From assembly GCA_900766925.1 (NCBI GenBank), contig CAAFXG010000030.1:1-14741 (forward strand): a stretch of DNA of 14,741 bases, written 5' to 3'. This document shows, one piece after another, positions 1 to 6,671 of this stretch. Under the pieces are notes generated by a model. It worked only from the letters and a program-made list of their open reading frames with translations, had not been told where the DNA came from and did no database searches. The position numbers and the translations under genes were made by a program. Numbering within the stretch: the first letter of the stretch is position 1; every line of letters starts with the position of its first letter. The stretch is from Lachnospiraceae bacterium. Lineage in GTDB: Bacteria; Bacillota; Clostridia; Lachnospirales; Lachnospiraceae.

Positions 1-17
1 ATCATGATTTCCTTGTG

Positions 18-120
18 CCGGAATAGTGGTTTCCTAATTACCGGAATGATGGCCCTGTGCTGCCGGAATGGTGGCTCTCAAACTCCGGACAGGTGGCTCA
101 ATGGGAGCCGGAATACTCAT
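18..120. repeat. Five-copy 22-23 bp repeat array, probable end of an IS21-like element
   Basis: The core CCGGAATRRTGG recurs with start positions 18, 41, 63, 85 and 108, giving spacings of 23, 22, 22 and 23 bp. Copy 4 reads CCGGACAGGTGG and copy 5 is cut after CCGGAATA. The array ends where the integrase reading frame loses its family pattern (about 113-123), so it marks a junction. Multiple short repeats at roughly two helical turns are known at the ends of some IS21 family elements, where the transposase binds. The transposase itself would lie outside the window, so the family is an inference. Confidence 0.5.
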
Positions 121-325
121 CTGGCATATACTTCTCATTAATAAAGGTCTCTAATGTCATGCCAAGGTCTGTTTTCATTGCTTTCTGCTGTTCAATAATA
201 TAATTTTCTGCATCCTTCTTTGTCCGAAAGCCTCTCTTTGACTTTTGCTTTACTGTTCCATCTCGTAGCTTTACTCGGTACACTGCTCTCCAGCGTTTAC
301 CGTCATCATCCTTATACACAGGCAT
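98..325 (-). pseudogene. Truncated tyrosine integrase (N-terminal arm-binding domain only)
   Basis: The protein begins MPVYKDDDGKRWRAVYRV, the typical start of the AP2-like arm-DNA-binding domain of phage and conjugative-element tyrosine recombinases, and carries the beginning of the following core-binding domain (TLETFINEKYMPD). It then runs into repeat DNA, adds the unrelated residues EYSGSH and stops. The core-binding remainder and the R-H-R-Y catalytic domain, about 300 residues, are absent, so it cannot recombine DNA. I place the start at the ATG at 325 because AGAGG lies 9 bases upstream and MPVYKD is the usual family start; a GTG at 346 is in frame. It starts just before the end of the excisionase-like gene, the usual xis-int arrangement. 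The missing part was probably lost through the IS-like insertion. Confidence 0.8.
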
Positions 326-527
326 GTAATTCATCCTCTCTTTCACTTAAATCCAATCCAAAATACATCTTCTCTAACATCGGCGCAGGAATTCTTCCCG
401 GTAATGTTTGATAGCTTTCTGCCTCCAAACGAGCATTACCCTCCTTAATCACTTTATACGCTGTACTTAGAGATACATTCAAAATCATTGCAACATCCTT
501 TGCGGATAAGTAATATGATTTTTTCAT
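312..527 (-). CDS. Excisionase-like helix-turn-helix protein
   Basis: A 71-residue basic protein with a MerR/excisionase-type winged helix near its N terminus: YLSAKDVAMILNVSLSTAYK (residues 6-25) is the standard DNA-binding start of small Xis proteins in which an HTH reads a short site. It is followed by a few recognition residues (VIKEGNARL) and a tail. Its place directly upstream of and overlapping the integrase supports a role in excision and directionality of the element. The ATG has a good GAGGTGA Shine-Dalgarno 8 bases away. It is transcribed from the strong promoter at 581-609. It appears intact although its integrase partner is broken, so it may now act only as a DNA-binding protein or be decaying. 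A generic HTH-17 protein is the alternative. Confidence 0.75.
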   Translation of the reverse strand: MKKSYYLSAKDVAMILNVSLSTAYKVIKEGNARLEAESYQTLPGRIPAPMLEKMYFGLDLSEREDELHACV

Positions 528-550
528 ATGTGTTCACCTCTTTTCTTTTA

Positions 551-567
551 GTTAGCTTTTTGCTGAC
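551..567. promoter_or_regulatory. Operator-like palindrome, copy 1
   Basis: GTTAGC-N5-GCTGAC. The same architecture, GTTAGC-N5-GTTAAC, occurs at 588-604. Two matching 17 bp palindromes in the divergent int/xis-repressor region are expected binding sites for the XRE protein at 686-1189. This copy lies downstream of the predicted minus-strand start of transcription (about 574), where a bound repressor would act as a roadblock. Confidence 0.6.
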
Positions 568-580
568 TTTTTATATTCGC

Positions 581-609
581 ATTATACGTTAGCAATTTGT
601 TAACGTCAA
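581..609 (-). promoter_or_regulatory. Promoter of the xis-int operon
   Basis: TTGACG (609-604), a 17-base spacer and a perfect TATAAT (586-581). This is a near-consensus housekeeping promoter reading towards the excisionase-like gene. The spacer is almost exactly filled by the palindrome at 588-604. Confidence 0.8.
588..604. promoter_or_regulatory. Operator-like palindrome, copy 2, inside the xis promoter
   Basis: GTTAGC-N5-GTTAAC, extendable to a 21 bp near-palindrome (586-606, ACGTTA...TAACGT). It sits between the -35 and -10 hexamers of the minus-strand promoter, the classic site for competitive repression. Its centre is 37 bp from that of copy 1. Confidence 0.65.
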
Positions 610-627
610 GTATTTTTATTTTTTTAT

Positions 628-655
628 TTGCAAATCACTTAAATACTGTTAAAAT
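628..655 (+). promoter_or_regulatory. Probable promoter of the XRE repressor gene
   Basis: TTGCAA (628-633), a 16-base spacer and TAAAAT (650-655), with a TGN extended -10 (TG at 647-648). It faces the repressor gene and is divergent from the xis promoter. Confidence 0.5.
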
Positions 656-685
656 TAAAGATAGTTTATGTAAGGGGTTGATCTT

Positions 686-1189
686 ATGACTATAGGAGAA
701 AATATCAAGAGAATACGTGAAAGTAACCGCTTAACACAAAAAGAACTTGCTCAATTATCAAAGATTAGTGAGGGAATGATTAAGCAATACGAGACAAATG
801 TACGTACTCCAAAACAAGATAAATTGAATCAAATTGCTGATGCATTGGGCGTGAATCCGGAAGTACTTGCAGCATCAAAGAATATAGTTGGTGAGGATAT
901 GCACGCATTATTCCGTGTTTTCAGAAATCACAACGGAAAATTTGACACAGCAGGGAATATTCAATTTAATTTATCAGATATTGCACTTTGGTATGAAGAA
1001 TGGAAATTATACCAACATACACTGGATGAAGCTGAAACGATTAAGGATGAGTTGGATAGAATGAAAATGATCAAAGATGCTGAAGACCGATTTAATTATT
1101 GGATGGATATTTATCCTCGCTCTGCGTCCTTAAAGCATAAATTTGACGATATTTACAATGAACATAAGAAGAAATTGAATAATAAATGA
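686..1189 (+). CDS. XRE family transcriptional regulator (element repressor)
   Basis: A 167-residue protein with a Cro/CI-type helix-turn-helix at about residues 3-58 (IGENIKRIRESNRLTQKELA, then ISEGMIKQYETNVRTPKQDK and LNQIADALGV). The C-terminal half is acidic to mixed and probably helical (WYEEWKLYQHTLDEAETIKD); I recognise no peptidase or ligand domain in it. The ATG has AAGGGG 9 bases upstream. It is divergent from the xis-int pair, with two matching palindromes between them, so the likely role is to keep the excision genes off and to control itself. This organisation is standard for Firmicutes integrative elements. It is followed by an intrinsic terminator. The assignment to the family is firm; the operator targets are inferred. 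Confidence 0.9.
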   Translation: MTIGENIKRIRESNRLTQKELAQLSKISEGMIKQYETNVRTPKQDKLNQIADALGVNPEVLAASKNIVGEDMHALFRVFRNHNGKFDTAGNIQFNLSDIALWYEEWKLYQHTLDEAETIKDELDRMKMIKDAEDRFNYWMDIYPRSASLKHKFDDIYNEHKKKLNNK

Positions 1190-1196
1190 CCTTTAT

Positions 1197-1228
1197 TGCC
1201 ACTGACTTAATCGTCGGTGGCATTTTTT
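1197..1228 (+). terminator. Intrinsic terminator of the XRE gene
   Basis: TGCCACTGAC (1197-1206) pairs with GTCGGTGGCA (1213-1222), with one G-U wobble and a 6-base loop, followed by six T residues (1223-1228). Confidence 0.85.
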
Positions 1229-1231
1229 AAC

Positions 1232-1297
1232 AAAAAAAGGAAGCCAGACGCATCCGACTTCCTTAGGCTTAGTCCGCAGACGTCCGCCGCAATTCTG
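1232..1297 (-). ncRNA. Candidate small RNA gene downstream of the AbiF-like gene
   Basis: On the minus strand TTGCAT (1332-1327), a 17-base spacer and CATAAT (1309-1304) with a TGG extended -10 predict a start near 1297. The transcript would be about 65 nt and end at a strong terminator (stem 1264-1256 with 1245-1237, then seven T). Positions 1241-1290 hold 31 G or C of 50, in sharp contrast with the AT-rich flanks, and contain no start codon with a ribosome binding site. A short 5' hairpin is possible (GCGG/CTGC around an ACGT loop, 1287-1276), and its GGACG could pair with CGTCT in the terminator-hairpin loop. AbiF family HEPN proteins are known to be linked with a structured RNA, so this is its best candidate here. 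The match to that RNA family is not verified. Confidence 0.55.
1237..1264 (-). terminator. Intrinsic terminator on the minus strand
   Basis: AAGGAAGTC (1264-1256) pairs with GGCTTCCTT (1245-1237) with one wobble and a 10-base loop; seven T follow on the minus strand (1238-1232, the first pairing in the stem). It can end both the AbiF-like mRNA and the candidate small RNA. Confidence 0.8.
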
Positions 1298-1303
1298 TAT
1301 TAT

Positions 1304-1332
1304 ATTATGCCACATTAAATCCGATTATGCAA
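1304..1332 (-). promoter_or_regulatory. Promoter of the candidate small RNA
   Basis: TTGCAT-N17-CATAAT with a TGN extended -10; an overlapping TATAAT (1304-1299) gives an alternative -10. It lies just after the stop codon of the AbiF-like gene, where a promoter is not needed for any other gene on this strand. Confidence 0.5.
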
Positions 1333-1348
1333 TAGAACAAATATAATT

Positions 1349-2323
1349 TTACAAAAATTTCTTTAATAAATTTAATTTATTTCTTGTATCTGTATAAATA
1401 ATCGTATTATATATTGAGATATCAACCTTTCCTCGTAATTCTTCACAATTCTTTTCAAACATACGAACAAATGACATAATTTTTTTCTTTGGACAATTTA
1501 ATACTTTCATCATAAACGAAACAAGTATCACATAATCTACAATGGTATCAAATGTAATATTGTTAATTCCTGTTTCAGCACTTATCGCTTTTGCTATTCT
1601 CATACTAACTTTACCGGTTTTAAAACGAGTATCAAATATAGTATTATTGTGTGCAACAGCATTTCTTAAATCCTTCAGTGCATATACTGTCATTGGCAGT
1701 AATTTACCATCTCTATCATAAACACTTTTTATTCCAACACTCTTTGATACTTTTTTTCTTGTAGTTTCGTCTAAACAATCAACAAATGTGCCAAATTCTC
1801 CAAGACTTATCAATTCAAATATTGCCCATATTGGAAGCGGCTGATCTTTATCATAATAGTGATTAACTATAAATCTCTTGCCATAATCTCTAGAAATCAA
1901 ACTATATACTTTGTTCCTAAGATTCATTCTTTTATTAATTGCTTTTTTATAATCATTGCTACCTATCGGATAGGATTTGTAATCAATCAACAATTTTGCG
2001 TAAATATCAGCAAATCTTTTACTTTTCGTTTCATCTAAAATTACTTCTAGCACATAGTTTTTTAAAGTTGTTTCCAAAAACATTATTTCAGGATAAAACA
2101 TTGTCTTTATTGCCATATCAAAATCATATATTGCTTGTATTTCATCAAAAGATTTAAACGCATAAGTATTATTGGGATTGTTATGATATCGGTAACCTTT
2201 ATATCCATGAAAATATCCCATATACCTTAGTTTTTTCTTATCATTTGTACCATTAATATTAATTTTTTTCTCGTCACGTAAATATGACATTAGAGAATTT
2301 ATACTTTTAGGTCTCTTTTGCAC
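1349..2323 (-). CDS. AbiF/AbiD-type abortive infection protein (Abi_2 family, HEPN)
   Basis: A 324-residue protein of the Abi_2 (AbiD/AbiF) family. The N-terminal stretch KKLRYMGYFHGYKGYRYHNN (about 31-50), the helix IYDFDMAIKTMFYPEIMFLE (about 65-84) and LPIWAIFELISLGEFGTF (about 163-180) are typical. LRNAVAHN supplies the Rx4H motif (R220, H225) of HEPN ribonucleases. Family members block phage growth in lactococci and are thought to cut RNA when triggered; some are paired with a structured RNA that restrains them. The start is a GTG at 2323 with AAAGGAG 10 bases upstream; no better ATG is near. It is very AT-rich, which suggests transfer. It lies alone between the element repressor and a small gene, with an RNA-like locus directly downstream on the same strand. 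Target and trigger are unknown. Confidence 0.88.
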   Translation of the reverse strand: MQKRPKSINSLMSYLRDEKKININGTNDKKKLRYMGYFHGYKGYRYHNNPNNTYAFKSFDEIQAIYDFDMAIKTMFYPEIMFLETTLKNYVLEVILDETKSKRFADIYAKLLIDYKSYPIGSNDYKKAINKRMNLRNKVYSLISRDYGKRFIVNHYYDKDQPLPIWAIFELISLGEFGTFVDCLDETTRKKVSKSVGIKSVYDRDGKLLPMTVYALKDLRNAVAHNNTIFDTRFKTGKVSMRIAKAISAETGINNITFDTIVDYVILVSFMMKVLNCPKKKIMSFVRMFEKNCEELRGKVDISIYNTIIYTDTRNKLNLLKKFL

Positions 2324-2371
2324 TTTCTGTATGCTCCTTTTATAATAAATATTTCTATTTCCTTTAGAATT

Positions 2372-2400
2372 ATTTTATATTCAAGCTACAAAAAACTCAA
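2372..2400 (-). promoter_or_regulatory. Possible promoter of the AbiF-like gene
   Basis: TTGAGT (2400-2395), a 17-base spacer and TAAAAT (2377-2372) on the minus strand, giving a leader of about 43 bases. The surroundings are so AT-rich that chance matches are likely. Confidence 0.4.
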
Positions 2401-2444
2401 TATCTTTTTTATTCTAAACCCCAATATATGATTATGCATCTAAT

Positions 2445-2487
2445 AATTTGTTGCCAAAATGTTGCCACACCACTACGAAGTAGCTTT
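2445..2487 (-). pseudogene. Possible tail of a lost integrase-like gene
   Basis: Read on the minus strand, this stretch encodes VVVWQHFGNKLLDA and a stop, and in another frame SGVATFWQQ, which resembles the last residues seen in some phage-type integrases or the protein ends at their attachment sites. It contains GTTGCCA twice 11 bp apart (2450 and 2461). It is only about 40 bases long with no start, so it may be an insertion scar or mere chance. Confidence 0.2.
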
Positions 2488-2495
2488 TGGAGATT

Positions 2496-2531
2496 TAAAA
2501 AAGGCTTCCCGAGAAATCTCGGAAAGCCTTG
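2496..2531 (-). terminator. Strong intrinsic terminator upstream of the AbiF-like gene
   Basis: On the minus strand AAGGCTTTCCGAGA pairs with TCTCGGGAAGCCTT (14 bp with one mismatch or wobble, 3-base loop) and is followed by TTTTTT. No gene on this strand ends here, so it either insulates the AbiF-like gene or ended a gene that has been lost. Confidence 0.75.
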
Positions 2532-2688
2532 AATTTACTGAATAATTTTTAATTACTCAATGATTGTAGCAACACAACTGTTAATATCACAACTTGTATT
2601 GTTCTAAATATTTTTAGTGATATTTTTTTGTATAATGGTACATTTTGTGATTATTATATCTATTTCGAAAGTTTTTCAAGTCCAAAAT

Positions 2689-2705
2689 AAGCCCATGGGC
2701 TTTTT
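2689..2705 (+). promoter_or_regulatory. Palindrome in the leader of the DUF6061-like gene
   Basis: AAGCCCATGGGCTT is a perfect 14 bp palindrome followed by TTT. In RNA it can fold as AAGCC-CATG-GGCTT plus a short U run, so it could be a weak attenuator. A TATAAT at 2631-2636 lies upstream, but no good -35 accompanies it. Confidence 0.3.
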
Positions 2706-2736
2706 ACCTCCAATTCAAATGAAAGGACTGATAACA

Positions 2737-2976
2737 ATGAAATTGATACACGCAGAATATAACCCGATGCACAACAGCATCGACATTAACCACTATAACG
2801 GCTACATCCTCCGGATTGACTGCAATCAGGCTGAATTCGGGATACGGACCACTCCTAATTCACAGCGGTGCCTGAATGCTCTGGCGATTGATAATCCGCT
2901 GGAATATGCAAGACTTGCGCTGAATGGCGAAATGCAGACATGGGTGGATGCGGAGGATAGTTTGGAAGTGTTATAA
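2737..2976 (+). CDS. Small DUF6061-like protein
   Basis: A 79-residue acidic protein beginning MKLIHAEYNPMHNSIDINHY and ending with DNPLEYARLALNGEMQTWVD. The pattern of an N-terminal beta-hairpin, an ID core and a helical YA-L-LNG stretch near the C terminus resembles DUF6061, small proteins of unknown function that are common in gut Clostridia and their mobile elements. I use the ATG at 2737 rather than the open frame back to 2617 because AAAGGA sits upstream of it, and residues before this ATG are hydrophobic and unlike the family. It is the only plus-strand gene between two minus-strand defence-like units. A hairpin terminator follows closely. No function is proposed. Confidence 0.7.
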   Translation: MKLIHAEYNPMHNSIDINHYNGYILRIDCNQAEFGIRTTPNSQRCLNALAIDNPLEYARLALNGEMQTWVDAEDSLEVL

Positions 2977-2983
2977 AGAATCA

Positions 2984-3012
2984 ATCCCCTCTCATTTGAG
3001 AGGGGATAAATT
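2984..3012. terminator. Bidirectional hairpin between convergent genes
   Basis: ATCCCCTCTC (2984-2993) and GAGAGGGGAT (2998-3007) form a perfect 10 bp stem with an ATTT loop. It lies between the DUF6061-like gene and the oppositely oriented four-gene operon. T-rich tails exist on both sides but are interrupted, so efficiency is uncertain. Confidence 0.65.
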
Positions 3013-3016
3013 TTAC

Positions 3017-3844
3017 CTACATCAGCGTAACTGATAATTCTATATTTGTACCATTATTTTGGGGGAAATCAAAAATAAAGTGGTCCATCATCTCATTTGT
3101 TGTGCCCATACAGCATTTTTTATATTTCTTGCCACTTCCGCATGGACACACACTATTTCTCTCAACATTCTTATAACTTGGATTCACTCTCCTTGTCTTT
3201 TCTACATTCCAAAGTTCATAAGGAGATTGCAAATTATCCATAAGAAAATCAATGACCTGATAATTGTAATCCTGTCCTTCTATTTTCAAATATGTATACT
3301 TGTCAAACGGATCTGTAACCAATGCCATTCCCCAAAATTCGATATCTGTTACTTCATGACAGCACTGTTCTCCGTTATATAACTGCCCAAGTTTATGCTT
3401 GCATCCCCCTCTTAATCTAATCGTCTCACCACATATTGAACATTTTTCTTCTTTAATAACTGATTCACGACTCATAAATAATTTATACGGAAAAAGCATC
3501 TGAAATCTTTTAGTCGCATTCAAAATATATAGCAGTTGAAACCTAAGACCAACAGGCTCATCAAAGTATTTTTCATAATGCTCATCAAGAAACGATAATT
3601 CAATATCTGCTCTGTCTAACTGCAACCATGCATCTTCATACCTTTTATTCTTCATATTCCAAAATGCATCTGTGTAATTCTTCTGCACGAGAAATATCTG
3701 ATAAAGACACCACAAATAATTCGCTTTATTCTCATCACCTATAGAAACCGCATGTTTCTTCTGCTCTTTAATTTTTTCTCCTATATCAGGATTCATCTTA
3801 TCGTTTAGTTTAGCTAAATATGTTTCTAACTCCTTTATCAGCAT
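3017..3844 (-). CDS. SEC-C zinc-motif protein, fourth gene of the IetAS-like operon
   Basis: A 275-residue soluble protein with two cysteine clusters. The C-terminal one, CPCGSGKKYKKCC (residues 233-245), is the classic SEC-C zinc motif first known from the SecA tail, which binds zinc and mediates contacts with proteins or ribosomes. The internal one, C135-x2-C138, C148-x-H150 and C161-C162-H163, may bind a second zinc. The first 120 residues are helical and rich in aromatics (YLWCLYQIFLVQKNYTDAFW), perhaps a repeat or partner-binding fold. Its ATG overlaps the stop of the preceding membrane protein gene as TAATG, so the two are translationally coupled and belong to the operon. I do not recognise a named family for the whole protein; an adaptor or substrate-recruiting role for the protease is speculation. 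Confidence 0.8.
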   Translation of the reverse strand: MLIKELETYLAKLNDKMNPDIGEKIKEQKKHAVSIGDENKANYLWCLYQIFLVQKNYTDAFWNMKNKRYEDAWLQLDRADIELSFLDEHYEKYFDEPVGLRFQLLYILNATKRFQMLFPYKLFMSRESVIKEEKCSICGETIRLRGGCKHKLGQLYNGEQCCHEVTDIEFWGMALVTDPFDKYTYLKIEGQDYNYQVIDFLMDNLQSPYELWNVEKTRRVNPSYKNVERNSVCPCGSGKKYKKCCMGTTNEMMDHFIFDFPQNNGTNIELSVTLM

Positions 3845-4383
3845 TACTCATCACCTTCATTTTTAAACGCACCTTTAACCGCCAGTTTTAATGCTTCTTC
3901 CGCTGAGCCTGCAGGTCCTTCATATGAGATTCTTTTATTCTCTTTTCCATCAGTAACAATAATATTTAGTTTACAAGATAATTCATCTTCTTTTCTATGA
4001 TGTTTTTTCATTTGGTCATACAAAAAATTTGCCACAATGCTTAATGCAATAGGGAGTGCAACTGTCGTTACAATGAATGTAGCCACTGTTATAACCGCTG
4101 AATGTAATTCCATTTTATTAAATGAAGCATCATCAGCTGCAATGTCTGGTATAAATTCATCGCATGCCTTTGCTTGCGCATATTCTAAAAACTCTTGTGT
4201 TGTTTCAGGAAAGACATATCCCGAATGTTTTTCTCTTGAAAAATAATCAGGTATAATTAGCATATTAGCTTTGCCAATCTCATTCAATAAGTCTTGTGGA
4301 AAATATTCTTCCTTATATATTGACTGAAAATCAATCGTTGTATCCTCTACTTCTATTTTTTTATTATTTGTTTCGTGCAACAT
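3844..4383 (-). CDS. Single-segment membrane protein, third gene of the IetAS-like operon
   Basis: A 179-residue protein I do not recognise. A long hydrophobic stretch at about residues 94-121 (SAVITVATFIVTTVALPIAL continuing into SIVANFLYDQ) is followed by the basic KKHHRKED, indicating one membrane helix or a tight hairpin with the C terminus in the cytoplasm. The N-terminal 90 residues are acidic and have no signal peptide. The last 40 residues (LNIIVTDGKENKRISYEGPA) look like a small beta domain followed by a helix. I choose the ATG at 4383, preceded by AAGGAG at 7 bases, over an in-frame ATG at 4422 with a poor site. It begins 47 bases after the protease gene and overlaps the SEC-C gene by one base. 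It could be a membrane effector, anchor or protease substrate; this is inference. Confidence 0.72.
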   Translation of the reverse strand: MLHETNNKKIEVEDTTIDFQSIYKEEYFPQDLLNEIGKANMLIIPDYFSREKHSGYVFPETTQEFLEYAQAKACDEFIPDIAADDASFNKMELHSAVITVATFIVTTVALPIALSIVANFLYDQMKKHHRKEDELSCKLNIIVTDGKENKRISYEGPAGSAEEALKLAVKGAFKNEGDE

Positions 4384-4430
4384 TCGTCTTCTCCTTAATA
4401 TATGTTCAATATAATTTATCATAATTAACC

Positions 4431-6671
4431 CTACTCAAACGTAATCTCTTCCTCAGCTTTAACATAAACATCAACCTGTGTATGCACATCAAGTCTGGAA
4501 ACAATCCATCCTCTCATCATGCACATCTTTATGAAGTCATCTATTCTGTTTTCGCCATACATTTCTCGTAAAGTTACAACAACTCCAAATCGCAAACCTC
4601 TACCGGCTTTCGGATCAAGCCTTTCTTTTGTTTTAATACTTAATCCCCACATGCCCGATTGATACGCCTTACGTGGACGTCCATTTTCCTTCAATGCCTC
4701 ACTAATATGCTTAACATTATCCCACTTACGATACAATTTGCGGGCATCTTCCTCGTAAATTGTATTGAGACCTTCTTCTGCTTGTTTGTTATAATCTATG
4801 GCTTTAATTACTGCTTTTCCTTTCTGCTCCGCAATTCTTCCAAAATGAATATCCATCTCTGTTGATGTATAGTCAACACCTTGGTTACGATCGCTCTGCG
4901 GAAAGTAAGCAAGCGTAGCCTTTGCAAAGAAAGGATGTGCATTCATATCCTGAGGAACTGGAATATTATAAGTATATACTTCATACTCATCAATGCTTCC
5001 AGACATAATAAATCTAATCTCATCCTCTCGAGAATACAAAATATCCTCAATCCTTTTCGGCACAATTCCATACCCTTTTTCATATTTAATAGTATCTTGT
5101 CGATCCCATCCTGCAGCAGAATCAATTATTAAAGCTTTTGCCACTTCACGACTTAAACCCATAACATGTATAAGATATGCCATTTTACGAGTTATCCAAG
5201 GTGCTGCAAAAGATGTACCTGTTACAGTTGCTTTACCTAAAGGTTCACAAACAACAATTTTATCCGGTCCATCTCCACCATAGTAACACACATCCGGCTT
5301 ATAAAAGAAAGATAATACCGGCCCTCTTCGAGTATAGGATGCTGGTTTACCACTAAAATCCACAGCATTCACAACCAATGAATTCAGCGAATCCGCCGGT
5401 GCACCAATTTTATTAACATCTGAATTCTTCTTTTTGTTTGTACCCGCAACCACAAAAATGACATCATACTCATACTGAATTCTGTCCAATTCAGCTGCCT
5501 CAGGGGAGATGAAATTTGGATCGATTTCCATTGCAGAACCCAATGATAAATTCCATACCTTTATATCGCGGTTTTTTCGAACAATATTACGAATTTGCTT
5601 CAATATTGCAAACGAACTGAATCTGCCTGCTGTAGCCACCCCAAAATGGCGAACTCTGAAATTACCACAATTATCTTGCAAGTTTGGATTGAATGACGGC
5701 CCATCGACAATAATTGATGTTACAGCAGTACCATGAAAATAATCTTCTGAATGCAATTCAATATCATCACTTATACATTTCTGATACTCTACCCAATCAC
5801 CAAAATATACCCTTTTATCAAATTGGGTATCAATAACTCCTACAACCGGCTCATTTCCAGGCTTTACAATAGTTAATTGTTCTTCATAGTCCTCGCTACC
5901 TGTTATATCATAGTCAATCTCTGCAAAGTTCTTAACACTCATTGCAATCAAATAGGGAGCTTTGTCACATAAAATGTCTATCTCTTCTTTTTCCATCCGC
6001 AAAGTTGTTTCATCTATCATTTTGGCATTAATCATATTTATGCCTAATCTGCTTAATAACTCCGTCGTGTCAACACCTGTTTTGTATATAGTTACAATAG
6101 ATTGCTCACTCGCTGTTTTAGGAGCACGATCTATACAAAAGTCCTCCACATAATAGCAATCTACAAGTGTTTTTAGAAAAGAACTTTTACTCATAATACT
6201 GTCATTATATATACCAGAATTAATAAGTCCTGTATCATCACTTGAAATATTTCCATTATAAAAATTCTGGATAGTAGCAGCACACCTATCCAAAAGCACT
6301 ACTGATTTCTGCAATGATTCTATAGCAAGAAAATAGGTAAATACATGTTTTTGAACCCATTCATTTTTGTCATTATATCCCTCTGAGAATTTTGAGCCTC
6401 GTACAGACTGGTTTGGGTGTTTCCCACCATCCGACAACAGAAGTTGAATTCTGTTACTCTTTGCCACAACTTTTCTATAATATACACTAACTAGAGCTCC
6501 ATTGATTGTTTTTTCTTGGTTCCAAAATGCAATAATATCTTGTAACTGACTTTTCAATTTCAAAACATGCTCCACACCGACAGCTTTCCCTTTCGGCAAA
6601 TTTGTGGGACCAAAACCGTTAGGAGCTTTCCTCTTTTGAAATTGACCTTTTAATTGCAAAATATTATTCAT
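4431..6671 (-). CDS. ietS: Subtilisin-like serine protease (S8), IetS-like
   Basis: A 746-residue protein with no signal peptide, so probably cytoplasmic. The subtilase core carries all three catalytic motifs: D281 in GVIDTQFD, H313 in HGTAV and S487 in GTSFAAP, with oxyanion N412 in AGTN. About 270 residues precede the core (LKGQFQKRKAPNGFGPTNLP and a mixed domain), and a C-terminal region of about 240 residues ends in a beta-rich part. This long N-domain, core and C-domain plan, paired with an AAA ATPase, matches IetS of the IetAS pair, described as a plasmid toxin-antitoxin system and later as an antiphage system. The ATG at 6671 overlaps the ATPase stop by 8 bases (ATGAATAA) and has AAGGAG at 10 bases; an in-frame GTG at 6677 is less likely. 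Catalytic residues are complete. Confidence 0.85.
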   Translation of the reverse strand: MNNILQLKGQFQKRKAPNGFGPTNLPKGKAVGVEHVLKLKSQLQDIIAFWNQEKTINGALVSVYYRKVVAKSNRIQLLLSDGGKHPNQSVRGSKFSEGYNDKNEWVQKHVFTYFLAIESLQKSVVLLDRCAATIQNFYNGNISSDDTGLINSGIYNDSIMSKSSFLKTLVDCYYVEDFCIDRAPKTASEQSIVTIYKTGVDTTELLSRLGINMINAKMIDETTLRMEKEEIDILCDKAPYLIAMSVKNFAEIDYDITGSEDYEEQLTIVKPGNEPVVGVIDTQFDKRVYFGDWVEYQKCISDDIELHSEDYFHGTAVTSIIVDGPSFNPNLQDNCGNFRVRHFGVATAGRFSSFAILKQIRNIVRKNRDIKVWNLSLGSAMEIDPNFISPEAAELDRIQYEYDVIFVVAGTNKKKNSDVNKIGAPADSLNSLVVNAVDFSGKPASYTRRGPVLSFFYKPDVCYYGGDGPDKIVVCEPLGKATVTGTSFAAPWITRKMAYLIHVMGLSREVAKALIIDSAAGWDRQDTIKYEKGYGIVPKRIEDILYSREDEIRFIMSGSIDEYEVYTYNIPVPQDMNAHPFFAKATLAYFPQSDRNQGVDYTSTEMDIHFGRIAEQKGKAVIKAIDYNKQAEEGLNTIYEEDARKLYRKWDNVKHISEALKENGRPRKAYQSGMWGLSIKTKERLDPKAGRGLRFGVVVTLREMYGENRIDDFIKMCMMRGWIVSRLDVHTQVDVYVKAEEEITFE

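Noticed and set aside
18..120. Short repeat-spacer array that could be a CRISPR remnant.
   Set aside because: Repeats are about 12 bp with 10 bp between them, degenerate, and no cas gene is present; a transposon end fits better.
1939..2157. Plus-strand frame opposite the AbiF-like gene.
   Set aside because: It is a shadow of the minus-strand gene with low-complexity F/L-rich translation and no start signals.
2617..2736. N-terminal extension of the DUF6061-like protein back to 2617.
   Set aside because: The extra residues are hydrophobic and unlike the family, and the good Shine-Dalgarno sits directly before the ATG at 2737.
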